Assembly: GCF_001548035.1 (NCBI RefSeq)
Contig: NZ_AP014723.1
Coordinates: 2,480,001 to 2,544,000 of the forward strand
Direction of reading: 5' to 3'
Source of the DNA: Sulfurospirillum sp. UCH001
GTDB taxonomy: Bacteria; Campylobacterota; Campylobacteria; Campylobacterales; Sulfurospirillaceae
Length of the DNA stretch: 64,000 nucleotides
Positions within the stretch are counted from its first letter, which is position 1, and the number at the start of each line of letters is the position of its first letter. Below are positions 47,537 through 56,893 of this stretch, piece by piece. The notes under the pieces were generated by a model. The model was given only the letters and a program-made list of their open reading frames with translations. It had not been told where the DNA came from and searched no databases. Position numbers and translations under genes: made by a program.

Positions 47537-48130
47537 TTATTTTATAGTTATAACTTTATCGAAATTTTCTAAAATTTTGGCTACCCTTGCTTGCCATAAC
47601 GTACCAAATGCTACTTTTTCTTCCTGACTGAGTACTCCCGTAAGAATCTTCTTCATAAGTGGTTGCATCATAGGATCAATTTCAATTGAATTAGGATTAT
47701 AAGCAATATCCACATACGCTTGTGTATCGATACGTATCATTCTGACAGCTAAAGGAATATCTGCATGAAATGTCATCAAATCTTTGCGTACATACTTTCC
47801 TCCAAGTCCTTTAAATCCCCAATTTTCAGTCGCTCCAGTAATAAGTGAAAATGCATTGGCAATCACACCCGTTGTTCCTTCGTCTTGATTCTCTTTGAAC
47901 AACACTTTTATCGATCCTCGCTCAGGCACGCTATTTGGATAAAGCGCTTTAAGCCCTTCACGTATCATCAAATACGCCCCTGCCATAGTAGGACAACTGT
48001 GCCCTGCACTTTTGACAACATCCAGATAACTAAAAGTGATTTTCCCGTCATCAAATGCGCCTAAAACATCAGAAAGCGGGTCATAGAGCGTAACAGACTC
48101 AATTGTGTCAAAAAAAGTAGGATAGTTCAT
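47537..48130 (-). CDS. FmdE-like domain protein
   Basis: 197 residues, resembling the FmdE domain family: SAGHSCPTMAGAYLMIREGLKAL carries the HSCP motif typical of FmdE metal-binding sites, followed by an FKENQDEGTTGVIANA segment. FmdE domains were named from molybdenum formylmethanofuran dehydrogenase operons, yet this organism shows no methanofuran genes here. Only one Cys (HSC) is prominent and no C-terminal zinc ribbon is present. It stands alone on the minus strand, divergent from a methyltransferase gene. Function unknown; metal binding is a guess from the family. Confidence 0.55.
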   Translation of the reverse strand: MNYPTFFDTIESVTLYDPLSDVLGAFDDGKITFSYLDVVKSAGHSCPTMAGAYLMIREGLKALYPNSVPERGSIKVLFKENQDEGTTGVIANAFSLITGATENWGFKGLGGKYVRKDLMTFHADIPLAVRMIRIDTQAYVDIAYNPNSIEIDPMMQPLMKKILTGVLSQEEKVAFGTLWQARVAKILENFDKVITIK

Positions 48131-48245
48131 TTTTGCTCCTTAGTGTTTATTGCACAATTTTAGTACAATTTTAAAAGCAAATCATTGATTTAATTTGTGT
48201 TACAATTCATAGAGAAAGAATAGACGTCTAATAAAAAGGTGCATG

Positions 48246-48851
48246 ATGCAAGCATTTTGGAATGCTAAATTTTACACAAAAGATTTCATCTACGGAGAAG
48301 CGCCTAACAATTTTGTCAAAGAGAATATTGAACTTCTTGTAAACACAAAAAAAGTGATGTGTTTAGGCGAAGGTGAAGGGCGAAATGCGATTTATTTAGC
48401 TGACAAAGGAATGGAAGTTGAAGCCTTAGATATTTCCGATGTCGCACTTAAAAAACTCCGCAGACGTGCCAAAGAGAGTTATCTTTTTATCAAGACACGT
48501 CATACGCTTTTTGAATACTGGCAACCAGACACGCACTACGATGCTGTAGTATGTACGTACCTACATCTTCCTAAACACAATCAAAAAATGCTCTTTGAAA
48601 AAGCGCTAATGGCACTGAACACCAATGGTTATTTTATTGCAGAACTCTTTAGCGAAAGTCAAATTCATTTCAGTAGTGGAGGTCCTAAAAATATTGCGCT
48701 GTTGTATGATCTTAATGATATTCTGGACATCGTAAAAACACTTCCATGCAAGATTATTAAGCTAGCACAAGAAGTTATTGTACTCAATGAGGGTGATAAA
48801 CATGTAGGACGTGCGAGCGTCATTCGCATTATTTTACAAAAACTGGCGTAA
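48246..48851 (+). CDS. TehB-like SAM-dependent methyltransferase
   Basis: 201-residue class I methyltransferase of the TehB/TPMT-like group. It begins QAFWNAKFYTKDFIYGEAPN, a typical opening (FW..xY..xxxxYG..PN), then motif I VMCLGEGEGRNAIYLA, EALDISDVAL and VVCTYLHLPKH. The start is ATG 48246 with AAGG 6 nt upstream; the ATG one codon earlier is too close. Relatives methylate small thiols, tellurite or selenium compounds. No genetic partner helps to define the substrate; it ends 2 bp from a convergent lipoprotein gene. Confidence 0.8.
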   Translation: MQAFWNAKFYTKDFIYGEAPNNFVKENIELLVNTKKVMCLGEGEGRNAIYLADKGMEVEALDISDVALKKLRRRAKESYLFIKTRHTLFEYWQPDTHYDAVVCTYLHLPKHNQKMLFEKALMALNTNGYFIAELFSESQIHFSSGGPKNIALLYDLNDILDIVKTLPCKIIKLAQEVIVLNEGDKHVGRASVIRIILQKLA

Positions 48852-48853
48852 CA

Positions 48854-49396
48854 TTATCGCTCAATAGTACCGTAATAGCGACTTCTCTCCACATTTTCTA
48901 CCCATTTGTACTCAGGGTCATCTCCAAGTTTTGCCCAATAAAGCACGCCCGATTTACGCCATGGATCAATCAAAATACCCGTGCGAAATGGAGCACCCTT
49001 TGCAACAACAACGACAGAGTTATGTTCATCAAATTCGCCCTTGTTCGCAACACCCCAACGCAAATCAAAACTTTGGTATTTGAGGTTTTTGAGGTGTGTA
49101 ATCATATCTTCACTCCACTCATAGCATAGACCTCTGTCTTTAATGCCTGTGTTGATGAGAAAGTTATGAAACGTTGGAGGAGAGACAAGACCATAGCGTT
49201 CTGCTAAAATTTGCGGATACAAAAGTGCTTCATAGGCAAAGAGTCGTGCCTCTTGATAATCAATCGTATCGCTAAGCTTCGTTAACTCAGTGGTAAGTTG
49301 CTGTACTTTGTCGGGTGTTACCTCTAAGGAATCATGTTTGACACTACAACCACTCAAGAAAAAAAGTAAAATACTAAATGCTAAAAATGATTTCAT
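48854..49396 (-). CDS. Lipoprotein with Cys-His-Asp pattern, unknown function
   Basis: 180 residues. Lipoprotein signal MKSFLAFSILLFFLSGC with lipobox LSGC, so it is probably anchored to the outer or inner membrane facing the periplasm. The mature part contains GLCYEWSEDM, DEHNSVVVVAKG and GILIDPWRKSG in that order. This spacing of Cys, His and Asp is reminiscent of papain-like or transglutaminase-like enzymes, but I do not recognise a named family. It overlaps the metallophosphoesterase gene by 4 bp, so both likely work at the envelope. Confidence 0.65.
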   Translation of the reverse strand: MKSFLAFSILLFFLSGCSVKHDSLEVTPDKVQQLTTELTKLSDTIDYQEARLFAYEALLYPQILAERYGLVSPPTFHNFLINTGIKDRGLCYEWSEDMITHLKNLKYQSFDLRWGVANKGEFDEHNSVVVVAKGAPFRTGILIDPWRKSGVLYWAKLGDDPEYKWVENVERSRYYGTIER

Positions 49397-50514
49397 ACTG
49401 CAACTTTAAGAGTTAGTTTAACAATTTCACTTGGTGCCATAATACGCACCGCAGGACCCCAATACCCAGCACCATTACTCACAAAAACGTGTGTATGTTT
49501 TGAATGTTGGTACAGTCCACTTAAATAAGGTTGATCCAAAAGCACCAAAAGGCCAAATGGAAAGATCTGCCCTCCATGAGTATGTCCACTCAAAATAAGA
49601 TCAATTTTCTCATGCTTGATCTCTGAAACGATTTTAGGTTGATGTGAAAGTAAAATCGTTGGTAACGATGGAGCAACATTATTCAAAGCCAGAGTGAGGT
49701 CTGGTGGTTCAAAATCAAAACGTCTGCCCATCATATCCATGACACCCGCAAGATTAATCGTTTGGTTTATGACCATCGAGCGATTTGAGAGAACATGAAT
49801 CCCTAAAGATTTTATATGCTCCATAATCTTATGAACTCCATAAAAATACTCGTGATTTCCAGGTACATAATAGACACCAAAACGGCTTTTAATCTCTTTT
49901 AATGCATCTAATGTATTGCCAATACGCTCAACTGGCATATCCACCAAATCACCCGTAATGACAACAATGTCCGCCTTTAACGTGTTGATCTGTTTTACAA
50001 TATCGTCAATAAAGGCTTTTCCTAATGTCTTTCCAATATGCACATCCGTAATTTGAACAACGCATAGCTCTTCTTTAAGCCCAGAAATAGGCACATCGAC
50101 TTCTTTGATCATTGGGGCTTTCATGCCATTAATGAAACCTTTGGTCATATAAGAGAGTGCTAAAATGAGCATGGTCACATCAAAAACCATTTTAACAAAC
50201 ATACGCCTTGAATAATCATACGGTATCTTTGCATAAGGAATATGAAAGAGATCATAGATAATGGAGACACAAAAAAGCATAAAAGAGACACCAAGCATCG
50301 CAGAGAAAAGCGAATAAAGCAGAGGATCAAGATTATCTAAGCGCAGAACTAAAAAGTAAAAAATTTCACAAAGCGTGATGAGAATCATCACACCTTTTAG
50401 GATACTTTGGTACTTAAAAAAAAGGTCCAAGCGCTTTAAAAAGCGCTTGTAACTGTAAAAATTAATGAGCGTCAGAACAGCAATGGCAGCTAACGCAAAA
50501 GAGAGGCGAAACAT
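49393..50514 (-). CDS. Membrane-bound metallophosphoesterase (YkuE/YaeI-like)
   Basis: 373 residues. About four hydrophobic helices lie in the first 140 residues, then a calcineurin-like phosphoesterase domain with all metal-site motifs: VQITDVHIGKTLG (DxH), VVITGDLVDMP (GDxxD), VPGNHEYFYG (GNHE) and LILSGHTHGGQIFP (GHTH). Relatives hydrolyse UDP-diacylglucosamine or phospholipid-type phosphodiesters. The N-terminal membrane block suggests a lipid-linked substrate. It is coupled to a lipoprotein gene downstream and follows the alanine symporter gene by 15 bp. Confidence 0.85.
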   Translation of the reverse strand: MFRLSFALAAIAVLTLINFYSYKRFLKRLDLFFKYQSILKGVMILITLCEIFYFLVLRLDNLDPLLYSLFSAMLGVSFMLFCVSIIYDLFHIPYAKIPYDYSRRMFVKMVFDVTMLILALSYMTKGFINGMKAPMIKEVDVPISGLKEELCVVQITDVHIGKTLGKAFIDDIVKQINTLKADIVVITGDLVDMPVERIGNTLDALKEIKSRFGVYYVPGNHEYFYGVHKIMEHIKSLGIHVLSNRSMVINQTINLAGVMDMMGRRFDFEPPDLTLALNNVAPSLPTILLSHQPKIVSEIKHEKIDLILSGHTHGGQIFPFGLLVLLDQPYLSGLYQHSKHTHVFVSNGAGYWGPAVRIMAPSEIVKLTLKVAV

Positions 50515-50529
50515 GCTTCTGCTTTTTCC

Positions 50530-51861
50530 TTATTTAAGGCTCTCAAAATAGCGTTTACTTTCAGATGAAATCACTTTTGAAAGTAAAAGAAGTGCTATAA
50601 GATTTGGAATTGCCATCATACCATTGGTAAGATCGGAAAAGTTCCATACAAACTCAAGTTTCATCATAGAACCTACCATAACACCTGCGATAAAAAGAAC
50701 GCGATATAAACGGATAAAACGCTCACCAAAAATATACTCAAACGCTTTTTCTCCGTAATAACTCCATCCTAAAATCGTCGAATAGGCGAACAATACGGTT
50801 GAGATAATAACAACAATACCACCAAAAGAGCCAAGATAGAGCTGAAAACTTTGCATAGTTAGCGCACTTGGGCTCACACCTTGTTGCCAAAATGGAGAAA
50901 TCAAGATAATAAGTGCCGTCATCGTACATACTACTAATGTGTCGATAAACGTTTGTGTCATACTCACAAGTGCTTGGCGTACAGGATCGTTTGTCTTAGC
51001 GGCTGCTGCTGCGATAGGAGCAGAACCCAGTCCTGATTCATTGGAGAAAACACCACGCGCAACACCGTAGCGAATCGCTGCTGCCATTGTAGCACCCACA
51101 AATCCACCACCTGCAGCAATAGGATTGAACGCGTGATAAAAAATAAGACCAAATGCACTGCCTAATTTATCAAGATTCATCGCTAAAATAACCAAAGAAA
51201 CTGCTACGTAAATTAAAATCATAAAAGGGACAAGGAAAGAGGTAAAGTTACCGATAGATTTGATACCACCTAAAATAACCACAGCGGTTAACGTTAAGAG
51301 TACAACACCCGTAATCCATGTTGGAACAGCCATCTCACTGTTTAAGATCTGTGCAACGGCATTTGCTTGTGTCATATTGCCGATACCAAATGCTGCAATC
51401 GCCGTAAAAATAGCAAATGCCATACCCAATTTTGGCATATTCAAACCATAGGTAAGGTAGTACATTGGTCCACCTTTGAAACCATGATGATGCCCTTTTT
51501 GACGATATTTTACAGCGAGTACTGCTTCGGAGTACTTTGTTGCCATACCAACAAGACCTGTCATCCACATCCAAAAAACTGCACCTGGACCACCAAGGGT
51601 AATCGCTGTAGCAACACCCACAATATTACCGATACCTACTGTCGCAGCTAATGCTGTCATCAGTGCAGCAAAGTGACTGATTTCACCTTCTCCATCATGC
51701 TCTTTGTGAAAAATAAGCTTCATCGCATGAGGCAATGCCCAAAATTGCATTCCTTTTAAAATAATTGTCAAATAAATACCTGTACCAACCAATAAAACCA
51801 ACATTGGTGCGCCCCAAACAATGCTTGAGAGGGTTGCTACCAACTTTTCAATCATTTCCAT
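50530..51861 (-). CDS. Alanine/glycine:cation symporter (AGCS family)
   Basis: 443-residue multi-spanning transporter of the AGCS family, importing alanine or glycine with Na+ (or H+). Signatures: TVGIGNIVGVATAITLGGPGAVFWMW, seen in two parts, then ATKYSEAVLAVKYR, and VARGVFSNESGLGSAPIAAAAA. It lies 17 bp after the NCS2 permease gene, so both transporters may share a transcript. The specific amino acid and ion are inferred from the family. Confidence 0.93.
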   Translation of the reverse strand: MEMIEKLVATLSSIVWGAPMLVLLVGTGIYLTIILKGMQFWALPHAMKLIFHKEHDGEGEISHFAALMTALAATVGIGNIVGVATAITLGGPGAVFWMWMTGLVGMATKYSEAVLAVKYRQKGHHHGFKGGPMYYLTYGLNMPKLGMAFAIFTAIAAFGIGNMTQANAVAQILNSEMAVPTWITGVVLLTLTAVVILGGIKSIGNFTSFLVPFMILIYVAVSLVILAMNLDKLGSAFGLIFYHAFNPIAAGGGFVGATMAAAIRYGVARGVFSNESGLGSAPIAAAAAKTNDPVRQALVSMTQTFIDTLVVCTMTALIILISPFWQQGVSPSALTMQSFQLYLGSFGGIVVIISTVLFAYSTILGWSYYGEKAFEYIFGERFIRLYRVLFIAGVMVGSMMKLEFVWNFSDLTNGMMAIPNLIALLLLSKVISSESKRYFESLK

Positions 51862-51878
51862 CTATGTTCCTTAACGAA

Positions 51879-53129
51879 TTATTGTTCGCTGATATGGTGA
51901 CCTTTTGGCAACACCAAATTGAGTACAATACCTACAATCGCACCTAAACCAATACCACTAAACGCAACGCCACCCATATCAACAACCATACCACCAATCG
52001 CCAATACCAAAATCATTGAAACAATAATCATGTTGCGTGGGTCATTCATATCTACTTGCTCTCTCACCATCGTTCCAAGACCAATTGATGCGATGATACC
52101 AAAAAGAAGTAACAAGATACCGCCCATAACCGGTACAGGAATCGTTGCTAACAGTCCACCGAGTTTTCCTACAAACGCTAATAAAATCGCAAAAAGTGCT
52201 GCCCATGTCATAATCGCTGGATTGTATGCTTTAGTGATGGTTACAGCACCTGTGACTTCTGAATAGGTAGTATTTGGAGGTCCGCCTAACATAGAAGCCG
52301 CACTGGTAGCAATAGCGTCACCTAAAAGTGTGGTTTTTAAACCTGGCTTTTTCAAATAATCTGTTTTTGTTACATTACTAATCGTCAAAATACCACCGAC
52401 ATGCTCTACCGCTGGAGCAATCGCAATTGGCAAGATATAGATAATCGCTTCAAGATTCCATTCAGGGAAAACAAAATTTGGCATTGCAAACCATGCTGCT
52501 TTTGCTACAGAATCAAAACTGACAATACCTAAAACAAGAGATACACTATAACCTGCGATAATACCACATAAAATAGGCAATAGCCTAAGAACACCTTTAC
52601 CAAGAAGTGCAACGAGGAGTGTTACGATAAGCGCAGACATAGAAACCATCATCGCTTGATGAAGAGGAACGAGCACAATGGCACCATCACCTGTTTTTCC
52701 CATTGCCATATTTACAGCAACTGGAGAGAGAATAAGACCAATTGTCATAATAACTGGACCAACAACAACGGCTGGAAAGAGTTTATGTAAAAAGTCTGAA
52801 CCCTTGAGACGCACAATGACACTCAAGAAAAAATAGAACAAACCAGCTGCGGCAAGTCCACACAGTGTACCAGCTAATCCCCATGTTTTAAGCCCATAAA
52901 TAATCGGCGCAATAAACGAGAACGAAGACGCTAAGAAAATAGGAGGAATCTGCTCTCGTGTTGTAAGCTGAAATAAAAGCGTCCCAAGTCCCGCTGTGAA
53001 AAGCGCAACGTTAGGATCAAGACCCGTTAAGATAGGTACAAGTACCAATGCCCCAAAGGCAACAAATAAAAACTGCAACCCAATAATGCTGTCTTTCAGC
53101 CTAAAGTTGTAGTCTGTTTTATGTAACAT
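51879..53129 (-). CDS. Uracil/xanthine permease (NCS2 family)
   Basis: 416-residue nucleobase transporter of the NCS2/UraA family with about 12-14 hydrophobic segments. Family stretches include LFVAFGALVLVPILTGLDP, the conserved NAT motif region AIAPAVEHVGGILTISNVT with the key Glu-His, and GGPPNTTYSEVTGAV. It probably brings in uracil, which Upp (6.2 kb) can convert to UMP; xanthine specificity cannot be excluded. First gene of a likely four-gene minus-strand unit with the AGCS symporter, phosphoesterase and lipoprotein. Confidence 0.9.
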   Translation of the reverse strand: MLHKTDYNFRLKDSIIGLQFLFVAFGALVLVPILTGLDPNVALFTAGLGTLLFQLTTREQIPPIFLASSFSFIAPIIYGLKTWGLAGTLCGLAAAGLFYFFLSVIVRLKGSDFLHKLFPAVVVGPVIMTIGLILSPVAVNMAMGKTGDGAIVLVPLHQAMMVSMSALIVTLLVALLGKGVLRLLPILCGIIAGYSVSLVLGIVSFDSVAKAAWFAMPNFVFPEWNLEAIIYILPIAIAPAVEHVGGILTISNVTKTDYLKKPGLKTTLLGDAIATSAASMLGGPPNTTYSEVTGAVTITKAYNPAIMTWAALFAILLAFVGKLGGLLATIPVPVMGGILLLLFGIIASIGLGTMVREQVDMNDPRNMIIVSMILVLAIGGMVVDMGGVAFSGIGLGAIVGIVLNLVLPKGHHISEQ

Positions 53130-53199
53130 TTACACCTCTTTTTGGTAAATTTTTTGTGACATTTTAGCGTAAAGTATTTCTATATGCAGAGAGAATTTT

Positions 53200-54267
53200 T
53201 TAGTGAAGACAGTATTGTCTCACTTCTTTATCGATTTCAAATACCTCATCCAATGTTTTAGGAATGGCATTTTCAAAATAGCGGTACGCATTAATGGTTC
53301 GCTGGGCTAATTCTAAAATATTGATCTCTTGGTTATAAAACTTCGCGATACCCACTTCATTGGCAGCGTTAATAACAACACCCCTTGTTGGATGAGCAAG
53401 GACATCCTCTTTAATTTCCCAAATAGGATAACGTGCCGCTTCGATAGGTTGAAATGAGAAAGAACCAATTGATGCTAAATCAATAGAAGGAAGAATAGGT
53501 TCTTCCACTTCTCCCAAAAGTGCAAATGCGATAGGAAGTTTCATGTCAGCAACGGCTAAATGAGCTGTCGTACTGCCATCTTTAAAATCAACAAACGCAT
53601 GAATGATGGATTTTGGCTCAATAATGGCGTCAAGTTTTTCACATCCAAATAGCCATTTAGCTTCAAGAAGTTCAAAAAGTTTATTGGTCATGGTCGCACT
53701 ATCAATGGTAATTTTTGAACCCATGCTCCAGTTGGGGTGTTTGAGAGCATCTTGAAAAGACATATGTGGAAGTTGTTCAAGAGGTGTATCGCGAAATGCT
53801 CCACCGCTGGCAGTAATCGTCATGCCTTTAACAGGGCGCTTACCCAGAAGATACCACAACCCAAAATGCTCGCTATCAATCGGCGTAATGCGAGAAGTAT
53901 CGAGCAGATGACCTGCTACAACCAAAGACTCTTTATTTGCCAAAGCTAGGCGTTTACCTAAACGCAGTGTTTCGATGCTTGGAGCAAGCCCTACAAAACC
54001 AACAAGCGCATTAACTACTAAAAAGCTTTGAGTTTTTTGAAGAAGCTCTAAGATACCTTCTCTACCCACAAAAACATTGGGATGATTGACAAGTTCGCGG
54101 TCTTTTGCATCACTAATCGCGACATATTTGGGGTGATGCTCTTTTATCTGTTCATTAAGAAGCGCTATATTTTTACCAGCAACCAAAGCCTCAACCATAA
54201 TACCAAAGCGCTTTGCGATAATGAGAGCATTGACTCCTATAGAGCCTGTTGAACCAAGAAGTACCAC
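53200..54267 (-). CDS. dxr: 1-deoxy-D-xylulose 5-phosphate reductoisomerase
   Basis: Second enzyme of the MEP isoprenoid pathway. 355 residues, shorter than E. coli Dxr (398) but usual for this phylum. It starts with a GTG directly after the cdsA stop (TAAGTG) and has the NADPH loop VLLGSTGSIGVNAL. The metal and substrate site are in LTPIDSEHFGLWYLL-type sequence (RITPIDSEHFGLW), TASGGAFRD and MGSKITIDSATMTNK. The cdsA-dxr order is conserved in the group. Confidence 0.96.
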   Translation of the reverse strand: MVLLGSTGSIGVNALIIAKRFGIMVEALVAGKNIALLNEQIKEHHPKYVAISDAKDRELVNHPNVFVGREGILELLQKTQSFLVVNALVGFVGLAPSIETLRLGKRLALANKESLVVAGHLLDTSRITPIDSEHFGLWYLLGKRPVKGMTITASGGAFRDTPLEQLPHMSFQDALKHPNWSMGSKITIDSATMTNKLFELLEAKWLFGCEKLDAIIEPKSIIHAFVDFKDGSTTAHLAVADMKLPIAFALLGEVEEPILPSIDLASIGSFSFQPIEAARYPIWEIKEDVLAHPTRGVVINAANEVGIAKFYNQEINILELAQRTINAYRYFENAIPKTLDEVFEIDKEVRQYCLH

Positions 54268-55032
54268 TTATGCAAGCCCTCGAAGAAGAATCACCATAAC
54301 AACACCGCCAAAGAGGTAACCATCAAGACGATCTAACATACCACCATGTCCGGGGAAGAGATTGCCGCTGTCTTTCACACCAGCTTCACGCTTTAGATAA
54401 CTTTCAAAAAGATCACCAAAAACAGATGCAACAGAGCTTATCAGTGCAATAAGCAGTGAAAGCCATAGCGGAATGAAAAATGTTCCATATAATGCACCTA
54501 CAATCGTACCGATAAGCACACCACCCAAAACGCCTTCCAGTGTTTTATTCGGAGATGTTGGAGAAAAAGGTGTTTTACCGATGCTTTTACCAACAAAATA
54601 TGCCCCTGTATCGGTCAACGCGACGACGATAACAAGCCAAATCAGTACAGACATACCAAAGTCGTGGTAAAGGGCATACAAAAAGAGCATTGAGATTGAA
54701 GGGTAAAAGAAAGGAGCTAAGAGTTTATAATCAAGTTTTTTAGTATAGGCCATGACACTCAACGTACCAATAAGTGCGAGGAAAATGAGATCATCCGGAT
54801 TAGGATAAATAAATGCCGCTAACCATAGTAGCACTGCATAAACAAAGAGTTTGTTGTCTTTAATTTCAAAGAGATTCATCGCCTCATAAAAGGCGAACAT
54901 ATACATGGCGCCCATAATAAGCCATGTTAAAAGTGCGTTATTCAAAAATGCAATTACCGCTGCAAATGCAAGCATTACCAAGCCCGTAAAGACGCGCTGT
55001 TTGTTTGATTCGTAGAGTGCTTTGAAGTTCAT
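54268..55032 (-). CDS. cdsA: Phosphatidate cytidylyltransferase
   Basis: Integral membrane enzyme making CDP-diacylglycerol for phospholipid synthesis. 254 residues with about 7-8 transmembrane helices. The CDS signature is complete near the C-terminus: SYLKREAGVKDSGNLFPGHG, then GMLDRLDGYLFG. The gene's stop adjoins the dxr start, and an acidic small protein lies 58 bp upstream. Confidence 0.96.
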   Translation of the reverse strand: MNFKALYESNKQRVFTGLVMLAFAAVIAFLNNALLTWLIMGAMYMFAFYEAMNLFEIKDNKLFVYAVLLWLAAFIYPNPDDLIFLALIGTLSVMAYTKKLDYKLLAPFFYPSISMLFLYALYHDFGMSVLIWLVIVVALTDTGAYFVGKSIGKTPFSPTSPNKTLEGVLGGVLIGTIVGALYGTFFIPLWLSLLIALISSVASVFGDLFESYLKREAGVKDSGNLFPGHGGMLDRLDGYLFGGVVMVILLRGLA

Positions 55033-55090
55033 TGAGACTCTTTTATGATGTTATTGTGTGAAAAGTAATCATAGCAAAGTCAAGGTGAGG

Positions 55091-55426
55091 CTAAGCTTTA
55101 ATGTCTAAATGTCCATTATGAACGGCAGGGATTTCGTCCTCTTCTTCCACAGTATGCGCTTCATGCTCTTCTTGTTTCATCTGCTCTTCCGTAGCCCCAC
55201 TCTCTTCCTCATGTTTTTGGCGTTCATGTTCATTTTCAGGATCGATTTTATAACTCTCTTCTGCTGGTCTAACCTCTTCTACGACCTCTTCTTTTTCATT
55301 TTGCATCGCTTCTGCAATAGCACTTTGCATTTGAACACTATTGAGATAATCCATCTGTTTTCCCGCTTGTACGGTTACCATTTGGTTTGCATAAATGACA
55401 TTGCCAATAGGACCAATTGTTGCCAT
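55091..55426 (-). CDS. Small acidic coiled-coil protein of unknown function
   Basis: 111 residues from the ATG at 55424-55426, chosen because AGGAGG lies 5 nt upstream. An earlier in-frame ATG would extend the gene into the repeat element. The first 40 residues (MATIGPIGNVIYANQMVTVQAG) are hydrophobic-neutral, and the rest is very acidic and Glu/His-rich (NEKEEVVEEVRPAEES, HERQKHEEESGATEEQ), ending AVHNGHLDIKA. I recall a comparable small gene between cdsA and the NFACT gene in C. jejuni. No domain recognised; possible coiled coil or metal buffering. Confidence 0.65.
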   Translation of the reverse strand: MATIGPIGNVIYANQMVTVQAGKQMDYLNSVQMQSAIAEAMQNEKEEVVEEVRPAEESYKIDPENEHERQKHEEESGATEEQMKQEEHEAHTVEEEDEIPAVHNGHLDIKA

Positions 55427-55445
55427 AAAAGCCTCCTGCTTATTT

Positions 55446-55520
55446 TTAACACGCTTCTTAGGCAAAGCCTAAAAAGCTACGTTGCACTAGGCGCTAAAGC
55501 TTGCCTCTTTCGAGGCAGAA
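55446..55520. repeat. Intergenic hairpin element, copy A
   Basis: Between the acidic-protein gene and the NFACT gene. It opens with TTAACACG, followed by hairpin TTAGGC-AAA-GCCTAA (55458-55472), a CTACGTTGCACTAGG block, and hairpin TGCCTC-TTTC-GAGGCA (55502-55517) ending GAATTTTA. It clearly matches copy B at 56894-57003, with stem sequences preserved or compensated and loops changed. Confidence 0.7.
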
Positions 55521-55522
55521 TT

Positions 55523-56851
55523 TTACTCTTTATAAATTTTAAGCGTTTGATACTCATCATAAGCAACATTCGCTCCATCAAAGGGTTTAACATTTTTACG
55601 TTTAGTATAATCGACCAAATATCCACCTTTTTGAGGCATACTAAACTCAACGCAAAGCTTTGCTGCAAAAATAAGAACGGATTCAGGAACATTTTGTTTT
55701 TCAGTACAGATAATCACATGCGAAGAAGGCATATCTTTGACATGAAGCCAAATATCACTCTTTTTAGCCTCTTGTAAAAGTGCGATGTTTCCTTTTTCAT
55801 TCTTACCAAGTAAAATACGATACCCCTCCAATAAAAAGGTTTCATAGTAACTTCCTTCATCACCTTTTTGTTTTGATTTGCGCTGTTTTGGCACTAAAAT
55901 CTGTATCTCTTCAGGATCACGTGCCGCATTGATAACATTTACCATACGCTCTAAGAAGAGTCGTTTCTCTTCCAAGTTCTCTTTTTGACGATGCACAGAA
56001 AGCGCTTTCTGACGCAATTTCTTCGATTTTTTAAATAGCAAATTGGCTGCCATTTGAGGTGTTTGAGCCTGTGGAAGACAAATTGTCACCTCTTTTCCTT
56101 CAAAATCGTGCAATGTGACTGCTTCTTGATAACCTTTTATCGTATGTAAGTTGGCTAACACAAGTGTTCCATGATGATTTGCTATCTCACTTTGAGCATA
56201 AAGGTCTTCTTCATTCTCTAGTCCATCAATCGCTTGCGTGAGTTTTGTAATTTTTTTCACGACTTGCGCAATTTTTTGCTTTTTAATCTCTTCAAGTTTG
56301 ACATGCAACCGTTTTTCATAAGAAGCCTTTAGGTATGCTTCTATGCTTCCTTCACATTCAAATGGTTTCTCTTTAAGCTCTTTGGGAGGCAAGGCTTCAA
56401 GTGCTTCTCCTACCTTAACACTGCGAAATGAGACACTAGAATCTATATGACGCAACGCCTCTAATACAACCTCATTTTCATCAAGAATAATCGCATTGGT
56501 ATTGCGTCCTGTAAATTCTAACTGCAATGTTGTACGCAGTGCTTTATAACTTGAACTTGCAAGCACACAAATACGCCAGATCCTATTCCCCTCTTCCACA
56601 TCCATCGACTCGATTTTCGCATTGGAAAACCGCTTGCCTAGAAGAACATCAAAAGGGGCTGTATAACGCTTTGCTTGTTTAAAGTCCTCTTTAAAAAACA
56701 TATACGAATCCCCACGCCCAAGGTCAATAAAGAGTGGTTCTCCCGCTTCGAAAATAATGCGCAAGACACTATCATCCACACGATAAATCGAGGAAATTTT
56801 ATGGTATTGCTTTAGATAATTATTGATGCAAATCAGTTCACTGTATTTCAT
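55523..56851 (-). CDS. NFACT-family ribosome quality control protein (RqcH-like)
   Basis: 442-residue member of the NFACT/Rqc2/RqcH family, once called fibronectin-binding protein; members bind stalled 50S-peptidyl-tRNA complexes and add C-terminal tails. NFACT-N covers about residues 1-170 (SVLRIIFEAGEPLFIDLGRGDS, seen in parts), a coiled-coil middle about 180-320, and NFACT-R about 335-430 with KSDIWLHVKDMPSSHVII, the tRNA-contact stretch. It is shorter than the 550-570 residues of Firmicute RqcH; the central region is reduced. Alanine-tailing activity is inferred from the family only. Confidence 0.82.
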   Translation of the reverse strand: MKYSELICINNYLKQYHKISSIYRVDDSVLRIIFEAGEPLFIDLGRGDSYMFFKEDFKQAKRYTAPFDVLLGKRFSNAKIESMDVEEGNRIWRICVLASSSYKALRTTLQLEFTGRNTNAIILDENEVVLEALRHIDSSVSFRSVKVGEALEALPPKELKEKPFECEGSIEAYLKASYEKRLHVKLEEIKKQKIAQVVKKITKLTQAIDGLENEEDLYAQSEIANHHGTLVLANLHTIKGYQEAVTLHDFEGKEVTICLPQAQTPQMAANLLFKKSKKLRQKALSVHRQKENLEEKRLFLERMVNVINAARDPEEIQILVPKQRKSKQKGDEGSYYETFLLEGYRILLGKNEKGNIALLQEAKKSDIWLHVKDMPSSHVIICTEKQNVPESVLIFAAKLCVEFSMPQKGGYLVDYTKRKNVKPFDGANVAYDEYQTLKIYKE

Positions 56852-56893
56852 ATATCTCTTTTTTATTTTTAGTTGGAGTTCTTAACAGAACTC

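Noticed and set aside
55523-56851. NFACT gene as a frameshifted fragment
   Set aside because: Both NFACT-N and NFACT-R are intact in one frame; the shorter middle is a family variant.
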